Of a stretch of 64,000 nucleotides of DNA, positions 35,509 through 43,506 are shown in pieces. The notes under the pieces were generated by a model. The model was given only the letters and a program-made list of their open reading frames with translations. It did no database searches and was not told the DNA's origin. Each line of letters starts with the position of its first letter. Position 1 is the stretch's first letter. Source of the stretch: Bacteroidia bacterium (lineage in GTDB: Bacteria > Bacteroidota > Bacteroidia > Flavobacteriales > Flavobacteriaceae); contig JAUIBP010000001.1 of assembly GCA_030427735.1 (NCBI GenBank), forward strand, positions 62,001 through 126,000. Direction: 5' to 3'. A program made the position numbers and the translations under genes.

Positions 35509-35937
35509 ATGTTTAGCAAAGAAGAATCCAGACAATTACGCGAATTATTTTGGACCAGTTTCGGAAAATCGTTTCCAAGAAAATGGTTACTCTACAACAC
35601 TAAAATTAAAGGCTTCAGCTTTAAATTTTATTTCGATACCAAAAGCGCATTAGTTGCTCTTGATGTTGAAGAAGATTTAGAAAACCGGATTAAATATTGG
35701 GAAAAATTAGAATCTCTTAAATCCATTTTAAAAGACGATTATTTACCTGAAGCCATTTTTGAAGAAGAATTTATTTTAGAAAACGGTAAAGAAATCTCCC
35801 GAATTTACGTGCCTTTAAACGAAAAAGTATCCATCCATAATAAAAACTCGTGGCAAATTGTAATGACGTTTTTTAACGAAAACATGAGTTTATTTGAAGC
35901 TTTTTTTGAAGATTTTAAAGACGTTATAAAAGATTAA
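35509..35937 (+). CDS. DUF4268 protein
   Basis: A 142-residue cytoplasmic protein. The opening MFSKEESRQLRELFWTSFGK and the KIKGFSFKFYFDT stretch match DUF4268. Such domains occur alone or fused to endonuclease-like regions, and a nucleic-acid link has been suggested; no catalytic residue is visible here. It is the last of three genes read together. Its stop overlaps that of the convergent TrhA gene in a TTAA. Confidence 0.82.
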   Translation: MFSKEESRQLRELFWTSFGKSFPRKWLLYNTKIKGFSFKFYFDTKSALVALDVEEDLENRIKYWEKLESLKSILKDDYLPEAIFEEEFILENGKEISRIYVPLNEKVSIHNKNSWQIVMTFFNENMSLFEAFFEDFKDVIKD

Positions 35938-36560
35938 ACTACGTATAAAAAAATCATTAAAAAATGGCAAATCGCTCCTGCGAGTACAAACAAATGCCAA
36001 ATAACATGATTGTAAGGGATGCGCTCGACCGCATAAAAAATAATACCAACGGTATAAAATAAACCACCCGCAAATAGTAATGTTACTCCCTCGCTACCTA
36101 TAAATTGCGATAAATTTGTAAAATCGAAAACAATTAACCAGCCCATAACAAGGTACAATAAAGTTGAAAATGTTTCGAAGCGTCCAGTAAAAAACAATTT
36201 TAATACAAGCCCAAAAGCCGCAATACCCCAGACCGTATAAAACAAATGCCAGCCTAAACTGTGCTGTAAGGCAATAAGTAATACAGGCGAATACGTACCT
36301 GCGATTAGTAAATAAATACTAATATGGTCTAAAATACGTAAATACCGCTTTTGCTTTTTTGCGCTAACACCGTGATAAAACGCTGAAGCTGTAAATAAAA
36401 TAATTATCGACAGGCCATAGACTGTAATACTAAACAGGCTCCAAACAGAACTTTGTTTATTAAACAGTAACAAAAGCACCAAACCAATACCGCCTAAAAT
36501 AGCGCCAAAGGCATGGGTTATGGTATTCCATTTTTCTTCGAGTGGCGTTTGTATTCTCAT
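35934..36560 (-). CDS. trhA: PAQR-family membrane homeostasis protein TrhA (haemolysin III-like)
   Basis: A 208-residue inner-membrane protein with seven helices. The N-terminal EEKWNTITHAFGAILGGIGLVLLL, the ASAFYHGV segment and the C-terminal YNHVIWHLFVLAGAICHFLMI give the conserved His residues of the PAQR/haemolysin III family, probably a metal site. Bacterial members keep membrane fluidity in balance; the haemolysin name is historical. It begins 1 base after the DUF4294 gene ends, so the two form an operon. Confidence 0.9.
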   Translation of the reverse strand: MRIQTPLEEKWNTITHAFGAILGGIGLVLLLLFNKQSSVWSLFSITVYGLSIIILFTASAFYHGVSAKKQKRYLRILDHISIYLLIAGTYSPVLLIALQHSLGWHLFYTVWGIAAFGLVLKLFFTGRFETFSTLLYLVMGWLIVFDFTNLSQFIGSEGVTLLFAGGLFYTVGIIFYAVERIPYNHVIWHLFVLAGAICHFLMIFLYVV

Positions 36561-36561
36561 T

Positions 36562-37239
36562 TTAATCTTCCTCTAATCGTTTTTGCCATTTTGAAGCAGC
36601 TTCAAAAAAATCGAAATCCAATGCCGAAGGCTGACGCTCTAACAAACCATTCTGAAAGTTGCGTTGCAAGATATCTTCTATAAAATAATCTTCTTTACTT
36701 TCCATCGGATTAAATTCTTCTTTTAAAGAAATATCGAACAGTTTAGCCGTATTGTTAAACCAAAAGGCACGCCAACCACTTCGCAAATCTTTTATCAAAT
36801 CGAATGTAGTAATACCCGTTTGCCTATGAATGAGTTTTACTAAAATTTGTCCTTCGGTACGTGTAAGCTTTTTTAGTTCGGCCGAAAATTCTTCTTCTAA
36901 AAATTTCTGAACTTGCTTCGTGTATTTTTTTTGTTCGCGCTTCTTACCTAACTGTTCCAAACGCTCATTTAAAGCCTCTAGGCGATCGGCTGCCAGTTTA
37001 GCATAAGGATATACTTTTAAGGTTTTTCGGCGTAAAATCAAATACTGAATACGCTCTTTTTTATCCTTAAAATCAATCTTATTAATAATTAAAACCTCAT
37101 CTAAATCTATTGAAGCACGCGGTATAGAATCGCCTTCCATAATAATGTAATAATCCTGCAAAGTATCTTGCGCCTTCTCGTGTATTTGAGCAAGCACTAA
37201 CACAGGACAAAATATAAAAATGTACAGTAGGATTTTCAT
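36562..37239 (-). CDS. DUF4294 protein
   Basis: A 225-residue exported protein with a signal peptide (MKILLYIFIFCPVLVLA). The helical core carries ILRRKTLKVYPYAKLAADRL and LTRTEGQILVKLIHRQTGITTFDLIKDLRSGW, the family signature. It is found through Bacteroidota and its role is unknown; a periplasmic location is inferred. TrhA follows directly on the same strand. Confidence 0.85.
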   Translation of the reverse strand: MKILLYIFIFCPVLVLAQIHEKAQDTLQDYYIIMEGDSIPRASIDLDEVLIINKIDFKDKKERIQYLILRRKTLKVYPYAKLAADRLEALNERLEQLGKKREQKKYTKQVQKFLEEEFSAELKKLTRTEGQILVKLIHRQTGITTFDLIKDLRSGWRAFWFNNTAKLFDISLKEEFNPMESKEDYFIEDILQRNFQNGLLERQPSALDFDFFEAASKWQKRLEED

Positions 37240-37342
37240 ACAATTATTTGGAAGCCAAAAACTATTCCAAAATTAATAATTTACAAGTCTTATCGCCTTA
37301 AAATACTATTAATATTATTATTTTTATCCAAAACTATAACAC

Positions 37343-38431
37343 ATGGCAAAACAAAGTATATTAAATAAAAAATCATTAGAATTTTTAGAATCATACCTCA
37401 ATAATGCAGCGCCTACAGGTTACGAATGGACCGGACAAAAATTATGGATGGAATATTTAAAACCTTATGTAGACGAATTTATTACCGATACCTATGGCAC
37501 GGCCGTAGGGGTTATAAACCCAGATGCACCTTACAAAGTTGTGATTGAAGGACATGCCGATGAAATTTCTTGGTATGTTAATTATATTTCGGAAAATGGA
37601 TTGATTTATGTTATTAGAAACGGTGGAAGCGACCACCAAATAGCACCAAGTAAACTGGTAAACATCCACACCAAAAACGGTATCGTAAAAGGTGTTTTTG
37701 GATGGCCAGCCATACATACCCGAGATAAATCTAAAGAAGAAACTCCTAAACCAGAAAACATTACCATAGATGTTGGTGCAAAAGATAAAGATGAAGTAGA
37801 AAAAATGGGCATTCATGTAGGCTGTGTTATTACCTATCCAGACGAATTTCACATCTTAAATGGTAATAAATTTGTTTGTCGCGCTCTAGACAACCGCATG
37901 GGCGGTTTTATGATTGCCGAGGTCGCACGATTACTTCACGAAAACAAAAAGAAACTACCGTTTGGCTTATATATTACCAATTCGGTACAAGAAGAAATAG
38001 GACTTAGAGGTGCCGAAATGATTACGCAAACCATTAAGCCAAACGTCGCCATTGTTACCGATGTTACGCACGACACCACCACACCAATGATTGATAAAAA
38101 GAAAGAAGGACATTTAGAAATTGGCTTAGGTCCTGTGGTAGCTTATGCGCCTGCGGTACAACAAAAATTAAGAGATTTAATTACAGAAACTGCCGAAGCC
38201 AAAAAGATTCCGTTTCAAAGATCGGCATTATCCAGAGCCACAGGAACAGATACCGATGCCTTTGCTTACAGTAATGGCGGTGTAGCCTCTGCCCTAATAT
38301 CGTTACCACTACGCTATATGCACACTACTGTAGAAATGGTACACAGAGACGATGTAGAAAACGTTATTAAACTGATTTACGAATCGTTACTGAATATTAA
38401 AGAAGGGGAAACGTTTAGTTATTTTAAATAA
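37343..38431 (+). CDS. M42-family metallopeptidase
   Basis: A 362-residue aminopeptidase or glutamyl-aminopeptidase-like enzyme, cytoplasmic and probably dodecameric (TET type). The di-metal site motifs are in VIEGHADEISWYV, CRALDNRMGGFM and NSVQEEIGLRGAEM, with VTDVTHDTTTP and the late MHTTVEMVHRDDV His near the C-terminus. It degrades peptides released by the proteasome-like proteases. The gene stands alone and is followed by a repeat-rich 240-bp gap. Confidence 0.92.
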   Translation: MAKQSILNKKSLEFLESYLNNAAPTGYEWTGQKLWMEYLKPYVDEFITDTYGTAVGVINPDAPYKVVIEGHADEISWYVNYISENGLIYVIRNGGSDHQIAPSKLVNIHTKNGIVKGVFGWPAIHTRDKSKEETPKPENITIDVGAKDKDEVEKMGIHVGCVITYPDEFHILNGNKFVCRALDNRMGGFMIAEVARLLHENKKKLPFGLYITNSVQEEIGLRGAEMITQTIKPNVAIVTDVTHDTTTPMIDKKKEGHLEIGLGPVVAYAPAVQQKLRDLITETAEAKKIPFQRSALSRATGTDTDAFAYSNGGVASALISLPLRYMHTTVEMVHRDDVENVIKLIYESLLNIKEGETFSYFK

Positions 38432-38435
38432 ACCA

Positions 38436-38456
38436 CTATAGACTGGAAGTCTATAG
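38436..38456 (+). other. Short perfect hairpin after the M42 gene
   Basis: CTATAGACT (38436-38444), a 3-base loop, then AGTCTATAG (38448-38456). It begins 4 bases after the M42 stop and is followed by two more copies of a GACTGAAAGTC-like word (38468 and 38578 areas). Weak as a terminator because there is no T-run. Confidence 0.4.
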
Positions 38457-38499
38457 GTTTGAAAACAGACTGAAAGTCCGATTATTTGCATTTATCTTA

Positions 38500-38558
38500 G
38501 CCACAAATACACTAATATTCTTTATAAAAACTATTTCAAATATTCGTGCATTCGTGGC
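38500..38558. repeat. Intergenic inverted repeat (REP-like)
   Basis: GCCACAAATACACTAATATT (38500-38519) and AATATTCGTGCATTCGTGGC (38539-38558) pair at 17 of 20 positions around a 19-base loop. From memory, GCCACGAATGCACGAATATT hairpins are scattered between genes in flavobacteria. Only one copy is in this window. Confidence 0.55.
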
Positions 38559-38638
38559 GAAAAAAAATTTATAGAAACTGAAAGTCTTGCACTAAAAGTG
38601 CATAGTTTTAACTAACGACTGAGACCAATAAAAATATA

Positions 38639-38664
38639 AAGCCTCAGGATGCTGAGGCTTTTTT
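38639..38664 (+). terminator. Terminator-like hairpin just before the NUDIX gene
   Basis: AAGCCTCAG (38639-38647), loop GATG, CTGAGGCTT (38652-38660), then TTTT to 38664. It looks like a strong intrinsic terminator but ends only 9 bases before the ATG at 38674, which leaves no room for a promoter in between. Confidence 0.8.
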
Positions 38665-38673
38665 AATTGTATT

Positions 38674-39222
38674 ATGGACGAACTTATAGATATCGTTACC
38701 AAAGAAGGCCAAGCTACAGGTAAAGTTGCTCCTAAATCGGAAATCCATTTAAAAGGCCATTACCACAACACGGCACACTTATGGCTATATACCAAAACAG
38801 GTGAAATTTTATTAGCTCAGCGTAGTTATAAAAAAGCCATTTGCCCGGGCATGTGGGATGTTTCGGTAGCAGGACATGTAGATGCAGGAGAAACCATTGA
38901 AGCCGCTGTTTTGCGTGAAACCCAAGAGGAGCTTAGCTTAACACTTTCTGAAAATGATTTACAAAAAATAGGCGTATTTCCATGCTTTCAAAGTTACGAT
39001 TCTGGCATTCAGGACAACGAATTTCATCATACCTTTTTAGCTGAATTACACGTTCCTATAAGCAATTTAATTCCTCAAGCCGAAGAAGTTGAAGCTTTAC
39101 AATTAGTAAGTATAGAAACGTTTCGATCACTTTTAGCCGACAGCGAAAACAACAGCTATTTTGTACCTTCTAACCGAGCTTACTACTTAAAGGTTTTGGA
39201 GGCTATTGCTCGAAGCTTATAA
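38674..39222 (+). CDS. NUDIX hydrolase (isopentenyl-diphosphate isomerase-like)
   Basis: A 182-residue NUDIX protein. The start MDELIDIV and the HLKGHYHNTAHLWLY segment are usual in the IPP isomerase-like group. The NUDIX box GHVDAGETIEAAVLRETQEEL fits GX5EX7REUXEEXGU. It lacks the classical type I Idi motif with a catalytic Cys, so it is more likely a nucleotide-sugar or other diphosphate hydrolase. The start codon is well supported by that N-terminus, which makes the hairpin 9 bases before it notable. Confidence 0.85.
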   Translation: MDELIDIVTKEGQATGKVAPKSEIHLKGHYHNTAHLWLYTKTGEILLAQRSYKKAICPGMWDVSVAGHVDAGETIEAAVLRETQEELSLTLSENDLQKIGVFPCFQSYDSGIQDNEFHHTFLAELHVPISNLIPQAEEVEALQLVSIETFRSLLADSENNSYFVPSNRAYYLKVLEAIARSL

Positions 39223-39312
39223 TATAGTGTTCCTAAAAGTCAAAATCAATATTTTAACTTTACAACATTGAAAAGCACATCCTAAAATACCATTTGTTTT
39301 TATAATTATTAT

Positions 39313-40560
39313 CTACTCCATTTTTATAAATTTACCAAATACCCAACCTACTACTCCATTATCTCGTTTTATTTTATACCAAGATTCATTGATGTAATCT
39401 ATAGCATTTTCAGGCACCATGCCTTCTTTTAGTTTTCCTTCTTTAGTTTTGAAACTAATTAAAATTTTTACAGGCGCTTCTTCATTAATTGCAATGATTT
39501 TAACAGATTTTCCTTTTTGTAAAATGCTGTCTTCACCATCACTGTCATTAACAATAATGTCATTTTTGATTAAAGCGGTTTGTTCTTCAGAAGTATAAGT
39601 GCCTATAACAACAACCTTTTCTCCGGCTTCTTTAAAAGATCCTATTATTTTCGATGTTGTAGAATGACTGTTTCTAATAACTATATCCGTTCCTGTTATT
39701 GTTGCATATATATCATTTTTCTCTTCATTCTTACTTGTCATATACTCTTCTCCATACTCCGCCATATCAGATTCGTGTTCAACTTCAAGTTGCGCCAAGT
39801 CTTCTGCAGTTAACTCATCAGAATTTGATGTAGTTTCTATCTTAGATTCTTCTTTACTAGTTGTTGGGCTTGTGTTGGGTTTTACATCTTTTTTTCTTTC
39901 TCCTTTCCTGTCCTCTGAACTAATTAAATTACTGTTTTGTTTCCTGTTTTCAGGTGTTGATTTTTTTTCAATAGTTTTTTCACTTTCCGCTTTGGTATAT
40001 CCTTGTTTATACTTCATTCCTGAAACCAGTGCAGGTAAAAATGAAATCAATATCAAAAATACAATTGCAGCAATTAAGCCAGCAGAGACTCCTTTATCCT
40101 TTCTTTCTTTATTTTTTGGGATAATCGATGAAATTTCATTTTCAATTTTTGAGATTTCTGGAATATTTAACATTTGTTTAAAATGACTTTCTCCATATAG
40201 CTCTTTATACAAATAAATATTCTTTTTAATTCTCTTGTTTTTTAAAGCAAATAAATGGGCAAGAGGTTTTATGAGAAAAGGAATGGCTATTAATAAACAC
40301 AACAAAAAATTTAAGAAATTTTGTATGTTACTTAAACTAGATGGTATACTAATTAATATTAGTAATAGAATTAGTAATGCTATAAAATAATTAAAGCGAT
40401 AAAAAAACCTCCTAGTGTCTCTTTTATTGCTTTTAAATATATCTTTTATATGATCGTAATTTTCTGTAGTGAGCAATTTATCTTCATTTCCTAAAAGATA
40501 GGCCTTTATTGTTTTTCCTTCTGTTAAAAAGTAATTCTTAATAAGTTCTTCTGTAATCAT
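39313..40560 (-). CDS. Membrane protein with split SH3 domain, operon of unknown function
   Basis: I do not recognise this 415-residue protein. Helices at about 57-73 and 83-104 form a hairpin, and a third at about 159-179 is followed by a 100-residue low-complexity Lys/Glu/Ser/Thr linker. The C-terminus looks like a bacterial SH3 domain split in two: ATITGTDIVIRNSHSTTSKI at 286-305 and ESWYKIKRDNGVVGWVFGKF at 392-411, with a 60-residue SH3-like insert (about 327-388). It is the last gene of a three-gene operon, 4 bases after the 174-residue gene. No enzyme motif is visible. A sensor or wall-binding role is conceivable. Confidence 0.72.
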   Translation of the reverse strand: MITEELIKNYFLTEGKTIKAYLLGNEDKLLTTENYDHIKDIFKSNKRDTRRFFYRFNYFIALLILLLILISIPSSLSNIQNFLNFLLCLLIAIPFLIKPLAHLFALKNKRIKKNIYLYKELYGESHFKQMLNIPEISKIENEISSIIPKNKERKDKGVSAGLIAAIVFLILISFLPALVSGMKYKQGYTKAESEKTIEKKSTPENRKQNSNLISSEDRKGERKKDVKPNTSPTTSKEESKIETTSNSDELTAEDLAQLEVEHESDMAEYGEEYMTSKNEEKNDIYATITGTDIVIRNSHSTTSKIIGSFKEAGEKVVVIGTYTSEEQTALIKNDIIVNDSDGEDSILQKGKSVKIIAINEEAPVKILISFKTKEGKLKEGMVPENAIDYINESWYKIKRDNGVVGWVFGKFIKME

Positions 40561-40564
40561 AATT

Positions 40565-41089
40565 TTAAAATTCTAATGAACCGCCATTAAGTAAATCATC
40601 AATATCTTGATCACTTACATCGGTAGTCGTATTTGGGTTATGAAATTCATTTATTGTATTTGCCAATTGCCCCAAAGACATATTATCAGCATTATTTTGA
40701 AGTATTAAAAAATCTTCTTGATTTTTCTTAATTTCTTCTTTTAAACTTAAAAGTTTCTCTTCGTAATTCTTTAAAAACAAGCTTGTTATTTTCTTGTTTT
40801 CTTTTTGAATAATGCTTTGTTTTTGTTTTAGGTCAATGGTTTTTAAAAAATCTGACAAGCAAGAAATTCCTGTTAGTACAATTGTTTTTTTGGTATTGTT
40901 GTCAATCTTATCAAAACGTTTGTCATTTTCCATTTTTTTGAAAAGTAAATTGACTACATGTTCTTTGTTTTCTGCATTGTTAACAATTAGTTCCTCATAA
41001 TAATTATGAATATTTTCAGTTAAAAAATTTTTGTAATTAGCAGAACTCATTTTGGTTAGTTCTGTCTGAGTAATAAGGCGGTTTTCCAT
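40565..41089 (-). CDS. Coiled-coil protein, operon of unknown function
   Basis: An unrecognised 174-residue cytoplasmic protein. Residues about 85-130 are strongly coiled-coil (KQKQSIIQKENKKITSLF, then SLKEEIKKNQEDF). The last segment reads SDQDIDDLLNGG (159-170), much like the SQxEIDxLLNG motif at the N-terminus of FliM, although no flagellar gene is present and the motif may be coincidental. The 578-residue gene ends 1 base before it and the 415-residue gene begins 4 bases after it, so the three are co-expressed. Confidence 0.7.
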   Translation of the reverse strand: MENRLITQTELTKMSSANYKNFLTENIHNYYEELIVNNAENKEHVVNLLFKKMENDKRFDKIDNNTKKTIVLTGISCLSDFLKTIDLKQKQSIIQKENKKITSLFLKNYEEKLLSLKEEIKKNQEDFLILQNNADNMSLGQLANTINEFHNPNTTTDVSDQDIDDLLNGGSLEF

Positions 41090-41090
41090 A

Positions 41091-42827
41091 TTAAATAAGT
41101 TCTTTTGAAATATTTAGTTCAAGAACTCCTTTTGAAGAAACCGTGAATTCTTTGATATGAGTTAATAAATCTTTTAAAATACCTTTATTTCCTGTTTCAC
41201 TGAAAATAGTCCTTATTCTTTCAGAATTATGTTTTAATTCTTCTTGAATAGTTAGTTTTCTATTTGTTAAACTGTCAATATCTTTAAGATTTATTTCTTT
41301 TAGTTCTGCTTCTCTACCAATATCTTTTTGAGTGTTTTCAAATTCATCAACAGTAGGTTTACAGTAAGTATACCAATCGATTAACGTTTCGTTATATAAA
41401 TTAACAGATTTTGTTGGGGATATTATTTTATAAAATAAATTTGGCTCAACAGGCATGGAATCAAGTAAAAAGTTATATTCTGGTTTCTTCAAATCAATGA
41501 CTTCTGTTAGTATTTGATGTCTTGAATCGTTAAACTCAACTTGTCCGTTTTTATCAATTAATTCGGCTTCAATTATTCGAAATTCTGTCATTAAATTTTT
41601 ATTGCTATCCCTTAAATCTTTTATTTCCTGATTAGAAATGATCTGCTCATATAATGGGGAAATATCATCAGCTAACTTATTGATTGCTTTCTGGCTAAAT
41701 AATTTTAATTGAGGAATTAATTTGTCTTTTAATTCAGTATAAAATCTACCTAGTTTTAAAATGTCGTCTAAAATTAATTGCACATCACTCCTCATGCCTT
41801 CTTTCATTTTTTCAATGTCGAGTTCTATCTGAGCAATTGTTTTTTTAGCTTGACTTCTAGATTTCATTACAGACATACCTCCTTCAACTAAAAATCCTAC
41901 TGCTGCAGCTCCCGCAGCGCCTTTTAATTTTGATTTGTTTAATTTTCCTGCGTTTGCTAACGCTGAAGTTTTGCTTAAAAAATTGTTGAACTCATTTTTT
42001 CCTGAGAGAGCTATTGCCGACAAATGTTGTTGATGTGACTCTCTGAATATTGCAATATTGTCATTGATGCCAGAAAAATAAGTGTCTAATTTGCCATAAC
42101 TATCTTCAAAACTTCCCCAGTTAATATTGGAAACATCAAATAATTCTGGTTCTGATGCTTTTATTTTATCTCCAAATAAATCAATTAATAGGCTTAATAA
42201 ATCTTCTCGAATTAGTTTTAATTTGTTTCTGGTTTTATCAAAATCATCGACTAAGTTTAAATTTATATCTTTTACTTTTTCATGAGTTTGGATAATTTTT
42301 GCATATTCTTCTTTAATGTTGAAAGCGTGTTCTGTTATTGCCTCAACTTTAAATGCACCTGTAATAGAAATTTCCTTTTTAGGTTGTAAGCTGTCAATTG
42401 TTTTTTGGATAGTCTGAATTTCAAAAGTGCCATCAACTTTTTTTACTGTTTCAGTTTCTTGTGTAATAAGATCAAAATCATTTAAGTCTATCTGCGGATT
42501 TTGAATATTTAAAGCTTCTACTCGTTGTTCAACCCGCAAAGGGTTAAAAACACTGTTTCTTCCATCATTATCAAGAATATTATTAACGATGGCATTTTGA
42601 ATACTAGGTGAGTATGAGGCGTTTGAATAAGCCTCTTTGAGTAATTGTTTAATGTAAAGTCCTTCCTTTAAATTAACTTGAAGTACTTCATTTAAGTAAT
42701 CAACAAGCATTCTACGGTTAATTATTTCCGAATCTAAACTAAGTTGTTGGGCTTTTTTTATAATAGCATCAACTAATTTATTATTGATGCTACTTGCACC
42801 TTGTATGATAATTTCTCTATGTGTCAT
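41091..42827 (-). CDS. Long helical protein with Gly/Ala hydrophobic segment, operon of unknown function
   Basis: I do not recognise this 578-residue protein, the first gene of the operon. It is almost entirely helical and rich in Lys, Glu, Ile and Asn, with no signal peptide. A central short Gly/Ala-rich hydrophobic stretch, LKGAAGAAAVGFLVEGGMSV (301-320), sits between two long coiled-coil regions (about 165-290 and 325-370). Residues 395-580 carry further coiled coils. The layout of long helices around one insertable stretch recalls alpha-helical pore-forming toxins, but I see no family signature and offer this as a guess only. An N-terminal 90-residue helical domain precedes it. Confidence 0.68.
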   Translation of the reverse strand: MTHREIIIQGASSINNKLVDAIIKKAQQLSLDSEIINRRMLVDYLNEVLQVNLKEGLYIKQLLKEAYSNASYSPSIQNAIVNNILDNDGRNSVFNPLRVEQRVEALNIQNPQIDLNDFDLITQETETVKKVDGTFEIQTIQKTIDSLQPKKEISITGAFKVEAITEHAFNIKEEYAKIIQTHEKVKDINLNLVDDFDKTRNKLKLIREDLLSLLIDLFGDKIKASEPELFDVSNINWGSFEDSYGKLDTYFSGINDNIAIFRESHQQHLSAIALSGKNEFNNFLSKTSALANAGKLNKSKLKGAAGAAAVGFLVEGGMSVMKSRSQAKKTIAQIELDIEKMKEGMRSDVQLILDDILKLGRFYTELKDKLIPQLKLFSQKAINKLADDISPLYEQIISNQEIKDLRDSNKNLMTEFRIIEAELIDKNGQVEFNDSRHQILTEVIDLKKPEYNFLLDSMPVEPNLFYKIISPTKSVNLYNETLIDWYTYCKPTVDEFENTQKDIGREAELKEINLKDIDSLTNRKLTIQEELKHNSERIRTIFSETGNKGILKDLLTHIKEFTVSSKGVLELNISKELI

Positions 42828-42928
42828 TATTTAATTAAGCTTAATTTTAAAAAATATCATCTCAAAGATTTATTAACTAAAGATAAAACTTGAAAAAAAC
42901 TCTTGTTCCAGGCACTTCCTTAGCTATT

Positions 42929-43020
42929 TACCGCCTTATTGGTAGTTATTTTAATTATGACAAAATATTTTGTTTATATAAATCAGGCACTAAAATTCTT
43001 TTTATCTAATTAAGGCGGTA
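42929..43020. repeat. Inverted repeat flanking a non-coding segment
   Basis: TACCGCCTTA (42929-42938) and TAAGGCGGTA (43011-43020) are perfect inverted copies around a 72-base loop that contains the palindrome CAAAATATTTTG (42961-42972). The word CAGGCACT occurs upstream of the left arm (42909 area) and again inside the loop near 42984. It lies between the three-gene operon and a 61-residue gene, where it could be a terminator-like structure or the trace of a small mobile element. Confidence 0.55.
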
Positions 43021-43025
43021 TTTTA

Positions 43026-43211
43026 TTATTCCATCTTAAAAATTGAAAAGTTTGAAGGAAAAGCAATTAAATTGTATTTTTCGGTCATTGCCAGTTTAAT
43101 GTCTGTATGACTTGGCTTAGTCATTTTACTAGGTTTTAAAATCTCTACCCACATACCTTCAGCTACTTGTCCAGCACTTTTTATGGCAGTTATTTTCCAT
43201 AATTTTTTCAT
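43026..43211 (-). CDS. Small basic protein, 61 residues
   Basis: A frame of 61 residues starts at the ATG at 43211 (MKKLWKITAIKSAGQVAEGM). A longer in-frame extension to 43352 has a different composition and reads through a repeated word, so I reject it. The pattern K-W-K-I-T-A and G-M-x-V-E-I recalls short uncharacterised Bacteroidota proteins that begin LWKITA, but I am not sure of this. It has no hydrophobic segment. Its stop is 5 bases from the inverted repeat at 42929-43020. Confidence 0.5.
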   Translation of the reverse strand: MKKLWKITAIKSAGQVAEGMWVEILKPSKMTKPSHTDIKLAMTEKYNLIAFPSNFSIFKME

Positions 43212-43326
43212 AATACAAAAAATTTTATTTAATAATTTATCCTTAAAATTCTGATTAATTAAACCGAAAACCTTTGTGGTTTTCAGCTTAAAACCTAACT
43301 TCAAAAATAGAAGCCAAACGGTCAAT

Positions 43327-43343
43327 ATGTGTCCGTTATAAAA
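43327..43343. repeat. Direct repeat, copy 1 (17 bp)
   Basis: ATGTGTCCGTTATAAAA, identical to the copy at 44388-44404. On the minus strand it reads GGACACATATTGACC and on, a near-palindrome (GGaCA-N5-TGaCC) that might be a regulator site. It lies 116 bases upstream of the 61-residue gene. Confidence 0.75.
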
Positions 43344-43506
43344 TTCATCCATTTTTTTTCTTTCATATTACAAGGATAAGATGTGCATTTCCCAAATTTT
43401 GATAAGTGTTATTTTTTAGGAATATTTTTCACCTCCTGATCCTTTCAGCACCATGAAGTATGATGAAATTTTGTAGGATTAATCGTTAACAGGATGGTTC
43501 TAAAAT

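Noticed and set aside
39313-42827. Type VI secretion or phage-tail operon
   Set aside because: No sheath, tube, baseplate or ClpV-like sequence is present in the three genes.
42929-43020. Integron attC-like site
   Set aside because: The inverted arms lack the GTTRRRY/RYYYAAC core sites, and no integrase gene or cassette series is present.
43212-43352. N-terminal extension of the 61-residue gene
   Set aside because: It runs through the 17-bp repeat, which also occurs outside any gene, and its composition differs from the rest; ATG 43211 is preferred.
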